Positions 47,917 through 57,799 of a stretch of 64,000 nt of DNA are shown piece by piece. The notes under the pieces were generated by a model. It saw only the letters and a program-made list of their open reading frames with translations, ran no database searches and was not told where the DNA came from. Both the position numbers and the translations under genes were made by a program. Each line of letters begins with the position of its first letter. The stretch's first letter is position 1. Origin of the DNA: Oidiodendron maius Zn (Eukaryota > Ascomycota > Leotiomycetes > Myxotrichaceae); NCBI GenBank assembly GCA_000827325.1, contig KN832870.1, positions 1,426,001 through 1,490,000 on the forward strand. Direction: 5' to 3'.

Positions 47917-49638
47917 ATGTCTGACGCAAAGAGGAACTCCTCCAGGAGACACCCATATCGAGGCAAGAAACAAGCAGGGAACCATGCCGCTCCACGCCAT
48001 CAGCCAGCTCCCTCAACCCCACGAGTCTCGACCCCTCCTCTCACAGTTCCTATTCCTGTCGATACGCCGAGATTTGCAGATCTAGGCAACGAAAATCTCA
48101 TCCACCCCGTCATCCTCCAGACCATCACAGAAGATCTCAAGTTCGACCACATGATGCCAGTCCAAGCTGCGACTCTGCATGATCTCCTGGCTCTTCGAAG
48201 CGACTGCCTCGCTCAAGCAAAGACTGGTACTGGCAAGACCATCGCCTTCCTCCTACCCGCTATCCAGACTCTCATCAACCGAAACCGCAAACCAGGTGAA
48301 ACCATTTCTCTCCTGGTCATCTCTCCCACACGTGAATTGGCCATGCAAATTGCCAAAGAAGCTAAGGCACTGCTTCAACGACTTCCCAAATACCACGTCT
48401 GCATCGCAATTGGAGGAACAAACAAGGATACAGAAGAGAGGAACATCCTGAGAGGATGTGATATTCTGATCGCTACGCCTGGAAGATTGTTCGACCATCT
48501 AGGCAATGAGCATATTAAATACCTCTTCCGCAGCCTCGATACATTAGTGTTGGACGAGGCGGACAGGCTATTGGATATGGGGTTCATGAATGCATTGAAA
48601 GACATTGTCAAATGCCTTCCTGACAAGACTGCCACGAATCGTCAAGGGATGCTCTTCTCCGCCACCATCGCACCCCACGTCGAGAAAGTCGCTCACCTCG
48701 TGCTCTCTCCAAACTACAAATTCATCTCCACCATCCCAGAAGGAGAACTGAACACCCATGAGCGAGTGCCTCAGCACCTCATCACCGTCCCTGACTTTTC
48801 AGACGTGACTGCTGCCCTGGTGGGCGCCCTTCGCTCCGAGATCGCCCTCGTAACGGTGCCGCTCTTCAAAGCCATCATTTTCACCCCCACAGCCGCACAC
48901 GCAGACTTCTACGCCGCCATCCTCGAAAATCTCCCCGATCTACCCCCAATCTCCGTCCTCCACTCTCGCAACACACAATCCAAGCGCACGAAGGTCACGA
49001 ATGCCTTCCGCGACGCTACTAGCGGCATCCTCGTCGCCACCGACGTTGTTGCTCGCGGTATGGACTTCCCTTCCGTTACCAACGTCTTCCAGGTCGGCAT
49101 CCCCTCCGACAAGGAGTCCTACATCCACCGTCTAGGCCGTACCGCGCGTGCCGGCGCTGAGGGTCGGGGAACCTTCATCGTCGCGCAGGACGAGACTTTC
49201 TTCTCGCAGTGGACACTCAAGGACATTACCTTCTCCCCTATCGAGGCCGACCTCAGTGCCAGATATCAAATTCGTACTATCGCGGAGAGTATAGGCGAAG
49301 AGATACAGAGCAAGACATATAGAGCATGGCTGGGGTATTACAAGGCACATCTGAAGGGATTAAAGTGGGATAATGAGCGCCTGGTGGAGGAGGGGAATCG
49401 ATATGCGCAAGATGGCTTAGGCGCACCGGAGGTGCCTTCCATTGCTAAGAGCACGGTGGGGAAGATGGGCCTCAAAGGCGTGAAGGGACTTATTGTGGTG
49501 CCCGATCCGCCCAGGGTGCATCGTGGCCAGGGTGGTGGAGGGGAGGGAAGGAGCGCGGGCAGTGGAGGGCGCGGTGGACGTGGCAGTTGGCCTGGGAATG
49601 GTGGTAATAGTGGACGTGGAGGAGCTTGGAAGGGTTGA
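47917..49638 (+). CDS. DEAD-box RNA helicase, Mss116/CYT-19-like
   Basis: One intronless frame of 573 residues has all the helicase motifs in order: AKTGTGKT (101-108), PTRELA, TPGRLFDHL, DEAD at 213-216, SAT, VARGMDFP and HRLGRTAR (from His404). The C-terminus is an RGG-type basic Gly-rich tail (GRGGRGSWPGNGG). The arrangement most resembles mitochondrial DEAD-box proteins such as Mss116 and CYT-19, which unwind RNA with ATP and help group I and II introns fold. The basic N-terminus (KRNSSRRHPYRGKK) could target mitochondria, although it begins MSDAK. The start has good context, and the gene begins 224 bases after the Crypton. Confidence 0.92.
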   Translation: MSDAKRNSSRRHPYRGKKQAGNHAAPRHQPAPSTPRVSTPPLTVPIPVDTPRFADLGNENLIHPVILQTITEDLKFDHMMPVQAATLHDLLALRSDCLAQAKTGTGKTIAFLLPAIQTLINRNRKPGETISLLVISPTRELAMQIAKEAKALLQRLPKYHVCIAIGGTNKDTEERNILRGCDILIATPGRLFDHLGNEHIKYLFRSLDTLVLDEADRLLDMGFMNALKDIVKCLPDKTATNRQGMLFSATIAPHVEKVAHLVLSPNYKFISTIPEGELNTHERVPQHLITVPDFSDVTAALVGALRSEIALVTVPLFKAIIFTPTAAHADFYAAILENLPDLPPISVLHSRNTQSKRTKVTNAFRDATSGILVATDVVARGMDFPSVTNVFQVGIPSDKESYIHRLGRTARAGAEGRGTFIVAQDETFFSQWTLKDITFSPIEADLSARYQIRTIAESIGEEIQSKTYRAWLGYYKAHLKGLKWDNERLVEEGNRYAQDGLGAPEVPSIAKSTVGKMGLKGVKGLIVVPDPPRVHRGQGGGGEGRSAGSGGRGGRGSWPGNGGNSGRGGAWKG

Positions 49639-50434
49639 AAGTCTTTTTTATGGTTGTGGAGAGACCTGGTTATATCTGGAAGTAGAAAAGTGCCTTTCTC
49701 GGCGACGGCTTTCCTGTGATTGTCTTAAATTGGTTTGGATTAGACGAGATTTTCCTTTTGGTTCGGCTTGCATGATGGATAGAGATACCCATAGCGTAGG
49801 CGCTCATAGAGGTTAGGTTTATCAAGTCATAAAAATTAGAGCAGGTTATCCCGTGTCATTGCAGACTAGATATAATCACTTTATTTCATTGGCCTCTTTT
49901 ATTCGTGACCAGAAATAATATTCTTATTTCCTTTTCAACGCACGCTACAGATAAAGACAGTAATTTTCCACCCTATTCGTACAAATCATGATATTGCATT
50001 ATAGAACATTAATCCAGTTTCCGTTCTCCTAGACGCCTTATCCTCTATATCTTGGAATATCTAGTATGACACGCTGAAATTTTTTTTTGAGTGAGTAGAG
50101 ATGTGATCATATGAAGTTTATCCACGTGCACAGCGAGCCATAACTTGGCTGGTATTGTTGAATCTCTTTTGGATGACCTCTGGAGTGTAAATTTTTGCCT
50201 CGGTTATAGCCCCTCCATTCAGCTGCGTCCATCATGAGAGGAAATTCCGAAGAGTGTGGCACAATGCACACAATTTGATAATGTTCCTCGTTTCCAAAGT
50301 GAGCCAAAAAAACACGAAGGATATTGGGGACGGCTTGTGTTTGAGGCAGGCTCCCCCCGAACCATTGGTTATATGTAACAGGCCATCTGTGGCGTGCTAG
50401 TTGTAATTTCCGCATGTACATAGTGCGTCCAGAT
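49639..50434. other. Intergenic between convergent genes
   Basis: 3' regions of the helicase and the Zn2Cys6 gene. A 104-residue minus-strand frame (50107-50421) immediately beyond the stop of the transcription factor is probably its 3' untranslated region. Confidence 0.4.
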
Positions 50435-52914
50435 TCAGCTCATTGGATTGTTAGGATCATGTGGAAACATGATGAAGTCTTCAACTTGACCACCTTGACC
50501 ATACTGTGGGGTTTGAGCCGAGGACCCGGCCAAAGTACTCTTATTGAATATTAAATTGTCAGGGTGTTGATAGAAAAACGAAAGCGAGCTGTTCGTGCTA
50601 TCTACCGGGGCCTCCGCATGCTTCGAAGACGGCGTAGAGTTGACATTAGAGATAGGGGCAGACACTGGACTATCTCGAGGACTTAAATTTTGATCTGAAC
50701 GAGTGAGAATGCCGGCGAGAAGAGGGCCTTTCAACTTGGTCGGGACCTGCCGTTTCGCCTGAATATATCCGCATAGATTGTAAATGGTCTTTGGCGCGCC
50801 CCGTTCCGGCATGAACCCACTGATGAGATTTTTATTCATCTTGGAGTCTACCAATTCCAAGATTCCACTCTCCTCGATTTCGATTTGTAGTTGGGTGATA
50901 AAATATGTCGTAATAGAGTGTCGATTCGCTATAGCTTTCATCGCAGCCAGGACGAATTCCAGATTTGACATGTTTGAGGGATATTTTTCTACCTCTCCTT
51001 CCTGCTGGATAAACACTGTTGCAGCAGCATAGAGACAAAAGCCCATCCAGGGATTCATCTATAGTATTTTTGAGCACCATTTTTATAAGATAATGAATTC
51101 ACTTACGTTCGATGCATCTACATGGCTCACGAGCTTCATAATGTTGACGATTTCTTCCGCAGCCATATAACTTCGCGCGCGAACATTTTTGATGAATGTC
51201 GGGTCCAAGCCATTTCGGTCAGCAGTGACTATCGCAGTCTGGTGCAGACAAATAGCTGCTGTGTGTAGATTCATGTGAAAAAATACGGTCCTCATATCTC
51301 GAACAGCACCCGGTAACCGCAGATTATTGGGCAAGAAGAGGAATGTGTTTGACAGCACATTGTCCATATGGCGATGCGTTTTCCAGAACTCACCATTTTC
51401 AAAGTCATCTGGATGGTCTTCAGGGCTGCTTTGGTTTATATGGTCAAAGTTGTGGCCAAAAAGACAAGCAGATAGTATAAAGCCCCCGAATATAGAAATC
51501 CTCGATACTCCAGCGGGAGTAAGTGCATCACCGAGGGAAATACCGGTCTCCATAATTCCGTTTTCAAAGGATTCTTCCGACGAAGGGAGATGTGTAGTAA
51601 TCTGGATTTCGTCAGCGTTGAGATTCGCCTCGCTGGAAGAATTTTTGTACAGACATCTTTCTCTTGAATTATCATTGCCCAGCCGGTACCAGAGCTGGAC
51701 CAACGATCACCATGAAACGCGACCCAAAACGTTCGACGGCGCTCTTCGAGTTCTATGAAATCCTTTGGTGGTGGCAATACTTGTCTACTTGGCTCCGGTC
51801 TTCCTTGCGCATCAAGGCGATGAAGGCCAAGCATCTGCACGAGGCGCACCATTCTTCCAATCGTCATCCAAGAGCGAGTAAAATAAGCCTTTCTAGCTTC
51901 ATAAGTGGCAATTAGACCGCATGTCTGCGCATAATAAACAGAGGCAAAGCCTTCGCCGTGGTCCTACATATATTAGACATGTGAGAGCCAATAGGAAGGA
52001 GCACGAACCTTCATCTCATCAGCATCAACATATCTACGGGCTCTCTCATAAAGGATGTCTTCATATTTCGAATACTCGTCTGAAACTGAGGCAGCGGCTG
52101 CCCACAATGCATATCGGAGACAAAGAGGGGGTCGCATGTGTTCCGGTTGCTCCAGGGCCGCCAAATACCGCTGCTTGTGTATCATAGGCGTAGAGGCATG
52201 TAATTTTGCAAAATATACGTAATTCCTTCTCTGATTAGTACCATACTGCAGTCTAGCTGTTGCGTATGAAGCTGGTAACTTACAAGTCGTTCACCATTTC
52301 AGGAGGCGGTAGAAGATCTTGTAGCTCAACGTTTGTAACATCTTGAGTCCACATGTCTGAAGCTGATAGGTTTGGTTTGAATGTGTCTGGTATGGCAAAA
52401 GACTGATCCATAAATGTGTCTCCCCCAAAGTCGGCATTCATATCCACTGGGATATTGTCCCAATCTGTCTGCACACCCCCCAGCCACGGTATTTGATCCT
52501 GCATGTTCGGCTTCGCACTTTCGGACACAAGTTTCGTTTCAACCTCAGCTTTGGGGTGTTAGCTAAGCCGCCCAATAAAGAATATGGAATCCCAGATGTA
52601 CCCAGCCTTGCCTCTAAGTCCCTCATATTCCGTCGCCTTGTGCCAACATTCCTCCGTCGTTCTGGATACTCGCAGTTGTTCCGCAACCTGATACAAGTTC
52701 CGCATTTCGGCTTAACTCGGTCACATTTCAGCTTTCTCCCTCGACACGATATACACGATATAGTTTTTTCTGCCACGGCAGGCCTCTCATTTCCGGTGGC
52801 GATTGTGGGGGTTTGCGGACCAGGCTCGTTGATCCTAGACGATGAGGCAAGGAGCTGCTCTCTCGCCCCAGACTCCGGCGAGCCTGGCCCTGACCCTGAC
52901 CCCGACCCCGACAT
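50435..52914 (-). CDS. Zn2Cys6 transcription factor with fungal-specific TF domain
   Basis: At least six exons. The first (from ATG at 52914) starts with a Gly/Ser repeat. It then carries the zinc cluster CISCRGRKLKCDRVKPKCG, continuing TCIRLRNNC (C-x2-C-x6-C...C-x2-C-x6-C). Splicing (GTACAT donor, GCTAAC branch) restores the linker and coiled coil LEARLAEVETKLVSES. The middle-homology domain follows: MIHKQRYLAAL, RYALWAAAASVSDEY, MTIGRMVRLVQMLGLHRLD, ELEERRRTFWVAFHGDRW. Another intron near 51640 restores EKD-ITTHLPSSEESFENG. The C-terminal exon starts MNPWMGFCLYAAATV and ends at 50435 in a low-complexity tail. It should regulate transcription; its target genes cannot be inferred from position, since its neighbours are a helicase and a MITE. 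Confidence 0.88.
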
Positions 52915-53269
52915 CAATGGCAGAGATAATATGTGACGTTTTGGCGGAGGAAAGACCCCGAGAGACGTAGGACAGCTGGGAGAAGAACCAAGTTATAGCG
53001 GGGCCACGCGGAGGCAACATACACGTACAGCACAAGCACCTGGGAGATATATCGGGACTCGAACGTCTGGCGTAACGATGTGTACCACAATGGATAACCG
53101 ATCCCAGAGCTTGAGAGTAGTTATCGCGCCGTTGCACAAAGGAAAGGATCTTTCTTGCTCCTCAGCTGGCAGGACGCACTTGTAGCTTTCTTGGGTTGCT
53201 CTTGATTATCTAAGCGACTGTCCAGCCTTGCAGCCTTATCCGTCATCATCGGGGTAATAACTTAGTCTA
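52915..53269. other. Promoter region of the Zn2Cys6 gene
   Basis: Intergenic sequence between the regulator and the MITE. No gene seen. Confidence 0.4.
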
Positions 53270-53639
53270 TCAGTAAGCGGATCACCTAATTTTGCTGCAA
53301 AAATCTTGATTTTTAAATTCTAATAACTTAGCTATTTCTTAATTACTTTATATAAAATAAAAAACCCTAGCTATCTACCTAAGTGAAATTAATATCTAAG
53401 CTTAAATTAATTATTTATTAAGTAGTTATTAAGTTCTAAGGGTAATAGTCAAATTTAAGAGCCAAAATATAATATCTCAAAGATCGACTATTTGATATCC
53501 CTGAAATTCTCAAATATTAATCGTATATAAGTAAATAGCTGGGATTTTTAATTTTAAATAAAAATAAGAAGAAATGGCTGAGTTATTAGAATTTAAAAAT
53601 CGTAGATTTTGCAGTAAAATTAGGTGATCCGCTTACTGA
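53270..53639. mobile_element. MITE with long terminal inverted repeats and TA target duplication
   Basis: The left end reads TCAGTAAGCGGATCACCTAA, then TTTTGCTGCAAAAATC and more. The right end is its reverse complement with few changes over about 75 bases. Each end is flanked by TA (53268-53269 and 53640-53641). The 370-base element is strongly AT-rich and has no open frame, so it is non-autonomous. TA duplication and long inverted repeats fit the Tc1/mariner group. Immediately outside the right end, 53642-53656 repeats the terminal sequence once more with a change (TGATCCGCTCACTGA). Confidence 0.88.
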
Positions 53640-53641
53640 TA

Positions 53642-54807
53642 TGATCCGCTCACTGATGGACTACGTTAGAGTTAAGAGATCTTACATCCGCGGATTTGAA
53701 CATATATCGGCATTCTATCAATGCACTGATTCGCCACAGCCGGATGAGATGTCTATTTAATATCCAGAGTGGGAAATACCAGATGTCCTAGGCAAGGATG
53801 GCCACAACGTCAAGCCTTGATATGTCCTTGCTGGGCTTCGCCGTCGTAAGGCGGATGCATGTCGGGGCAAGTAGTCCTGGCACGTGAAAATATAAGGCTT
53901 GAGGGATCCATCGAATTATGCATCATTCCACACATAGGCAAGGCCTACCACTCTTCGTTCTCTGGAGTTAATTGGGATGCCTCTGTCTCGTTAGGCACGC
54001 CGTGCAGTGCACAGCCGCTACCTAGCTCACAAAGGGATAGTTTCAATGGAAGCAGTGCACATCCTTACATCATGTCGGAAGGCTGGATCCTTCTATGGCA
54101 TAGTAATGGTAGGACTTATGAATTATTGGCTCCATCACTAACGGGTACATGCAGAATAAAATGAAATGTCCTAGACCCTATTATTTATGTGTCGAGACTG
54201 CTATCTTATTTCAACCAATGATGGGCTTTGAGAGACCTGTCACTGCCTCTGCTGTCCTTTGGTTTCACGCCTACTGTTATCATTGCGATTGCATGCCTCA
54301 CTCGAAGACGAGGATCAGACTAGTCCAGAATACTGTGAATCTATCAGCGAGCTTCCGACTTAGTGGAACTTGGCGGATGCAACCTCAAACTCCGTTGTAC
54401 GATCACATCTCTGTTGCAATGGAAAGTTGGCAGGTCCTAAGCAAAATATGGCAATGCATTTCCACCCTTTGTGCAAGCTGCCGGCAGCTGCCGACGGCTG
54501 CTAGCAGCTTTGCACTTAGCTCTTGCTATCTTCTAGCCTATCAGAAAGTTATCAGGATTCCTCCCGTTAGTTTGCTGTCTTCTGCGATGAACACGCAACA
54601 CTCTTCCCCAAGAAATCAACCGTGCCCTCTTTTGGCTGTCAATACTGCAATTCTATTTATATTCGACGTGTTTCTACAGTTCAAATGAAGATACGGCATT
54701 CTAACCACTCCGGGGAGAATATCGTCCTTAGATCTCATCTGAGAAACAATTGTTGCAACGACTTTTCTATCAAAGTTATGTGTATCGCATTATAGCTTTC
54801 CCACATA
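53642..54807. other. Intergenic upstream of the copper ATPase
   Basis: It begins with the extra terminal-repeat fragment beside the MITE. Two forward open frames (53859-54164, 54149-54688) have no recognisable domain. A dense GCTG/CAGC cluster lies at about 54476-54514, some 300 bases before the ATPase start. Confidence 0.4.
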
Positions 54808-57594
54808 ATGAATTGTTACTTGGCAAAATGGTGTTGTGCTAAAGGCGTTCGGAAGCATGATATTACCGACAAATGCGAGGCAAATACTCGCGAGGAGGTG
54901 AAATCGAGAGTAGGTGGACAGCACCTTCCCTCTAGCCGTGATGATCACATGATAATTTCAATGAGGAAGGACTGTTGGGCAGCCCGGGACAACATAAACA
55001 ACTTCCTCGAGAAAATTGGGTGTGCCTCATGCACTGTAGACAACAGTGAAACCTTTAGCGAGGGACCACATGGTTCAGAACACAAAGCTGATGTCGAGAT
55101 GGCACTGTACGGGGTCGAGCATATAATAGTTCGTGTGCAAGGAATGGACTGCACCAGCTGCGAGAAGAAGCTCTCTAGGTCACTCTCTTCTCTTGTGGAG
55201 TTATCTAACATCAAGACAAGTCTCCTTCTTGCTCAAGCAGAGTTTGACTTAGCTCCATCAAGCTCTGTTGATGGTAACAAGATAACCCATGTCATTGAGA
55301 AGATGACAGGGTTTTCATGTTCCAGAATTGTGCACGAGGGTGCAGAGCTAGAGTTAATTTTAGGGCATATACCCAATATCACGGAAGATACGTGGCCAGC
55401 TGGAATTACCAACCTAGTAACGCTAAGTCAGACTCGCATTCTTGTCACCTACGATCCTAAGGTCATTGGCGCAAGAGACCTATTATCAGACGACTATTTC
55501 CGATACGCGCAGCTTGCTCCTCGCTCTGCCCCCACGCGAATTTCTTCCGGAAGAGAGCAGCTCAACCGCACATGTCGAAAAGTTCTGCTTTCGGTCTGTT
55601 GCACTTTGCCCGTTCTCATTCTCGCGTGGGCCAAGCTGCCGAAGCATGAAGTGTTATATGGGGCAATTTCACTGTCGTTTGCCACCGTTGTACAACTAGG
55701 TGTTGCTGGCCACTTCTATTCGCGAGCTCTGAATGCTCTCCTATTTTCCAGGATGATCGACATGGATTTACTTATTGTAATCAGCTCCAGTGCAGCATAC
55801 GTTTATTCTATTGTTTCATACGCCTATCTATCTCTTGGAAAACCTTTGTTAACGGGGCAGTATTTTGAAACCAGCACTCTTCTTGTTACCTTGATAATGG
55901 TTGGCCGAGCGGCTACCGAATTCGCGCGGCAAAAGGCCATCGAATCGATCACGATCGAGTCTCTACAAAGTCCAACTGCAATCCTGATTGATTCATGTTC
56001 GGGGAAAGAAACTGAAATTGATGCACGGCTTCTTCAATATGATGATTTGTTCAAGGTTCTGCCAGAATCACCCATTGTTACTGATGGATTAGTGATATCA
56101 GGGGAGAGTGAAGTCGACGAAGCCATGATTACTGGTGAAGCAACACCGGTCCACAAACAGGCCGGGATGTTCGTCGTGGCTGGCTCGGTGAATTGTTCAG
56201 GAACCTTTGTAGCACGGGCCACCAGTCTTCCTGGCGAAAATACTATCAATCTTATTGGCACTATGGTTGATGAAGTCAAATCGTCCAAGCCAGATGTCCA
56301 AGTGTTAGCTGATCGTGTTGCAATGTACTTTGTTCCGACAATCCTCGGACTAGCATTCGTTGTGTTCATAGCTTGGGTAATTGTTGGAAAGATTATTCGA
56401 CATCAAGGTGGCGCAGTTGCTTCCATCAATGCCATGACTTTCTCGATTTCTGTCCTGATTGTATCTTGTCCTTGTGCGATTGGCTTAGCAGTACCCATGG
56501 TTGTCATTATTGCAAGCGGTGTGGCTGCAAGGCACGGCTTAATTTTCAAAACTGCGGAGACCATGGACCTGGCACGAAATATCTCTCACGTTATTTTTGA
56601 CAAGACTGGCACCCTCACGCAGGGCAATCTCAGCGTCAGAACCGCCGTGTACCCCAACGGTAATAACGATTCAGTGAAGTCGATCATTTTGGGACTTGCA
56701 AAAAACAGCAAACATCCGGTGTCACAAGCTGTTGCCGCCCATTTAATATCCAGTGGTACTCATAGCTCAGCTGTTTGCAACCTAAAATCGATTCCTGGTA
56801 ATGGCCTCGAAGCATCATGGAATGGTCTACCAGTGCGAGCTGGTAATCCTTATTGGTTGGGGGTAAGGAACTGTCCCGACGTCCGAAGGATACTTCATCT
56901 TGGCCTTACTATCTTCTGTGTAACACTTAACGGCGAACTCTCTGCAGTCTTTGGACTTCAAGATATGCTTCGGCCAGACGCTCTGGATACAATTGTAGAA
57001 CTAAAGAATCGGTCCATCAACATTTCCATTCTAAGCGGTGACAACGAAGCAACTGTCAGTGCCATAGCTGAAGAACTCAACATACCTGCTTCTAATGTTC
57101 TAGCTTGTTGCTCTCCAGAACAAAAACAAGCTTACGTGGAGTCGCTGCTGGAACCTGAACATGTCCATGACCATGATCACTGCAAAGGCACACACCACTA
57201 CTCAAACTGCTACAAGAAACGCCACTCTGAAAGCCCCATAATCCTCTTCATTGGTGACGGCTTGAATGATGCACCATCACTAGCCATGGCTTCCATAGGT
57301 TTACTCATCAATAACTCTACTTCACTTACTGTTGCCTCTTCAGCTGCCGACGTCATTCTACTACGCCCGTCCCTCTCCAAAATTCTTACTCTCATAGACC
57401 TGTCAAAGGCCTTCCACAGAAGAGTCCTATTTAACTTTCTCTGGAGCGCTGTGTACAATCTTGCCGCCATAGTCCTAACGGCAGGCATTATTCCTAGTGC
57501 TAGGATACCACCAAGCTACGCGGGACTAGGAGAGGCAGTTTCTATTATTCCTGTCCTTGTGGCCGCTGTAGGATTGAAGCTCTGGAAAGTTTAG
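54808..57594 (+). CDS. P1B-type copper-transporting ATPase
   Basis: One intronless frame of 928 residues. A single clear HMA metal-binding motif is at GMDCTSC (Cys115, Cys118); a second Cys pair, GCASC, lies near residue 73. The transport core shows TGEA at 442-445, the intramembrane metal site CPC (Cys554, Cys556), the phosphorylated Asp598 in DKTGTLT, the HP motif at 636-637 and GDGLNDAP from Gly816. The CPC, single HMA and HP set fits Cu(I) export pumps of fungi, which act in detoxification at the plasma membrane or supply the secretory pathway. An inserted His-rich loop (HVHDHDHC, then THHYSNC) around residues 785-800, between the P-domain motifs, is unusual and may sense metal. A single start with a Cys-containing N-terminus (CYLAKWCCAKG) was accepted. 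Confidence 0.93.
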   Translation: MNCYLAKWCCAKGVRKHDITDKCEANTREEVKSRVGGQHLPSSRDDHMIISMRKDCWAARDNINNFLEKIGCASCTVDNSETFSEGPHGSEHKADVEMALYGVEHIIVRVQGMDCTSCEKKLSRSLSSLVELSNIKTSLLLAQAEFDLAPSSSVDGNKITHVIEKMTGFSCSRIVHEGAELELILGHIPNITEDTWPAGITNLVTLSQTRILVTYDPKVIGARDLLSDDYFRYAQLAPRSAPTRISSGREQLNRTCRKVLLSVCCTLPVLILAWAKLPKHEVLYGAISLSFATVVQLGVAGHFYSRALNALLFSRMIDMDLLIVISSSAAYVYSIVSYAYLSLGKPLLTGQYFETSTLLVTLIMVGRAATEFARQKAIESITIESLQSPTAILIDSCSGKETEIDARLLQYDDLFKVLPESPIVTDGLVISGESEVDEAMITGEATPVHKQAGMFVVAGSVNCSGTFVARATSLPGENTINLIGTMVDEVKSSKPDVQVLADRVAMYFVPTILGLAFVVFIAWVIVGKIIRHQGGAVASINAMTFSISVLIVSCPCAIGLAVPMVVIIASGVAARHGLIFKTAETMDLARNISHVIFDKTGTLTQGNLSVRTAVYPNGNNDSVKSIILGLAKNSKHPVSQAVAAHLISSGTHSSAVCNLKSIPGNGLEASWNGLPVRAGNPYWLGVRNCPDVRRILHLGLTIFCVTLNGELSAVFGLQDMLRPDALDTIVELKNRSINISILSGDNEATVSAIAEELNIPASNVLACCSPEQKQAYVESLLEPEHVHDHDHCKGTHHYSNCYKKRHSESPIILFIGDGLNDAPSLAMASIGLLINNSTSLTVASSAADVILLRPSLSKILTLIDLSKAFHRRVLFNFLWSAVYNLAAIVLTAGIIPSARIPPSYAGLGEAVSIIPVLVAAVGLKLWKV

Positions 57595-57799
57595 GTTTCC
57601 GAAGATATGGGCTATTAGAGACACTGTGCCTACTTTGATGGGTTTCGTGTTACTTTTCAAATATAAATTATTGCCGGAATAAGTTATAGTGTTTTCAAAC
57701 ATCATAGAATACCCACAAAACCCCATGTATCCACAAATGAGTGATCTATGCAGTACCTAGACATAGTGATATGATATGGCATAGTACCTCCATACACTC

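Noticed and set aside
50107-50421. 104-codon frame just past the stop of the Zn2Cys6 gene
   Set aside because: Most likely 3' untranslated sequence; no family recognised.
54149-54688. 179-codon frame before the copper ATPase
   Set aside because: Composition is odd and no domain is seen; the region is more likely promoter.
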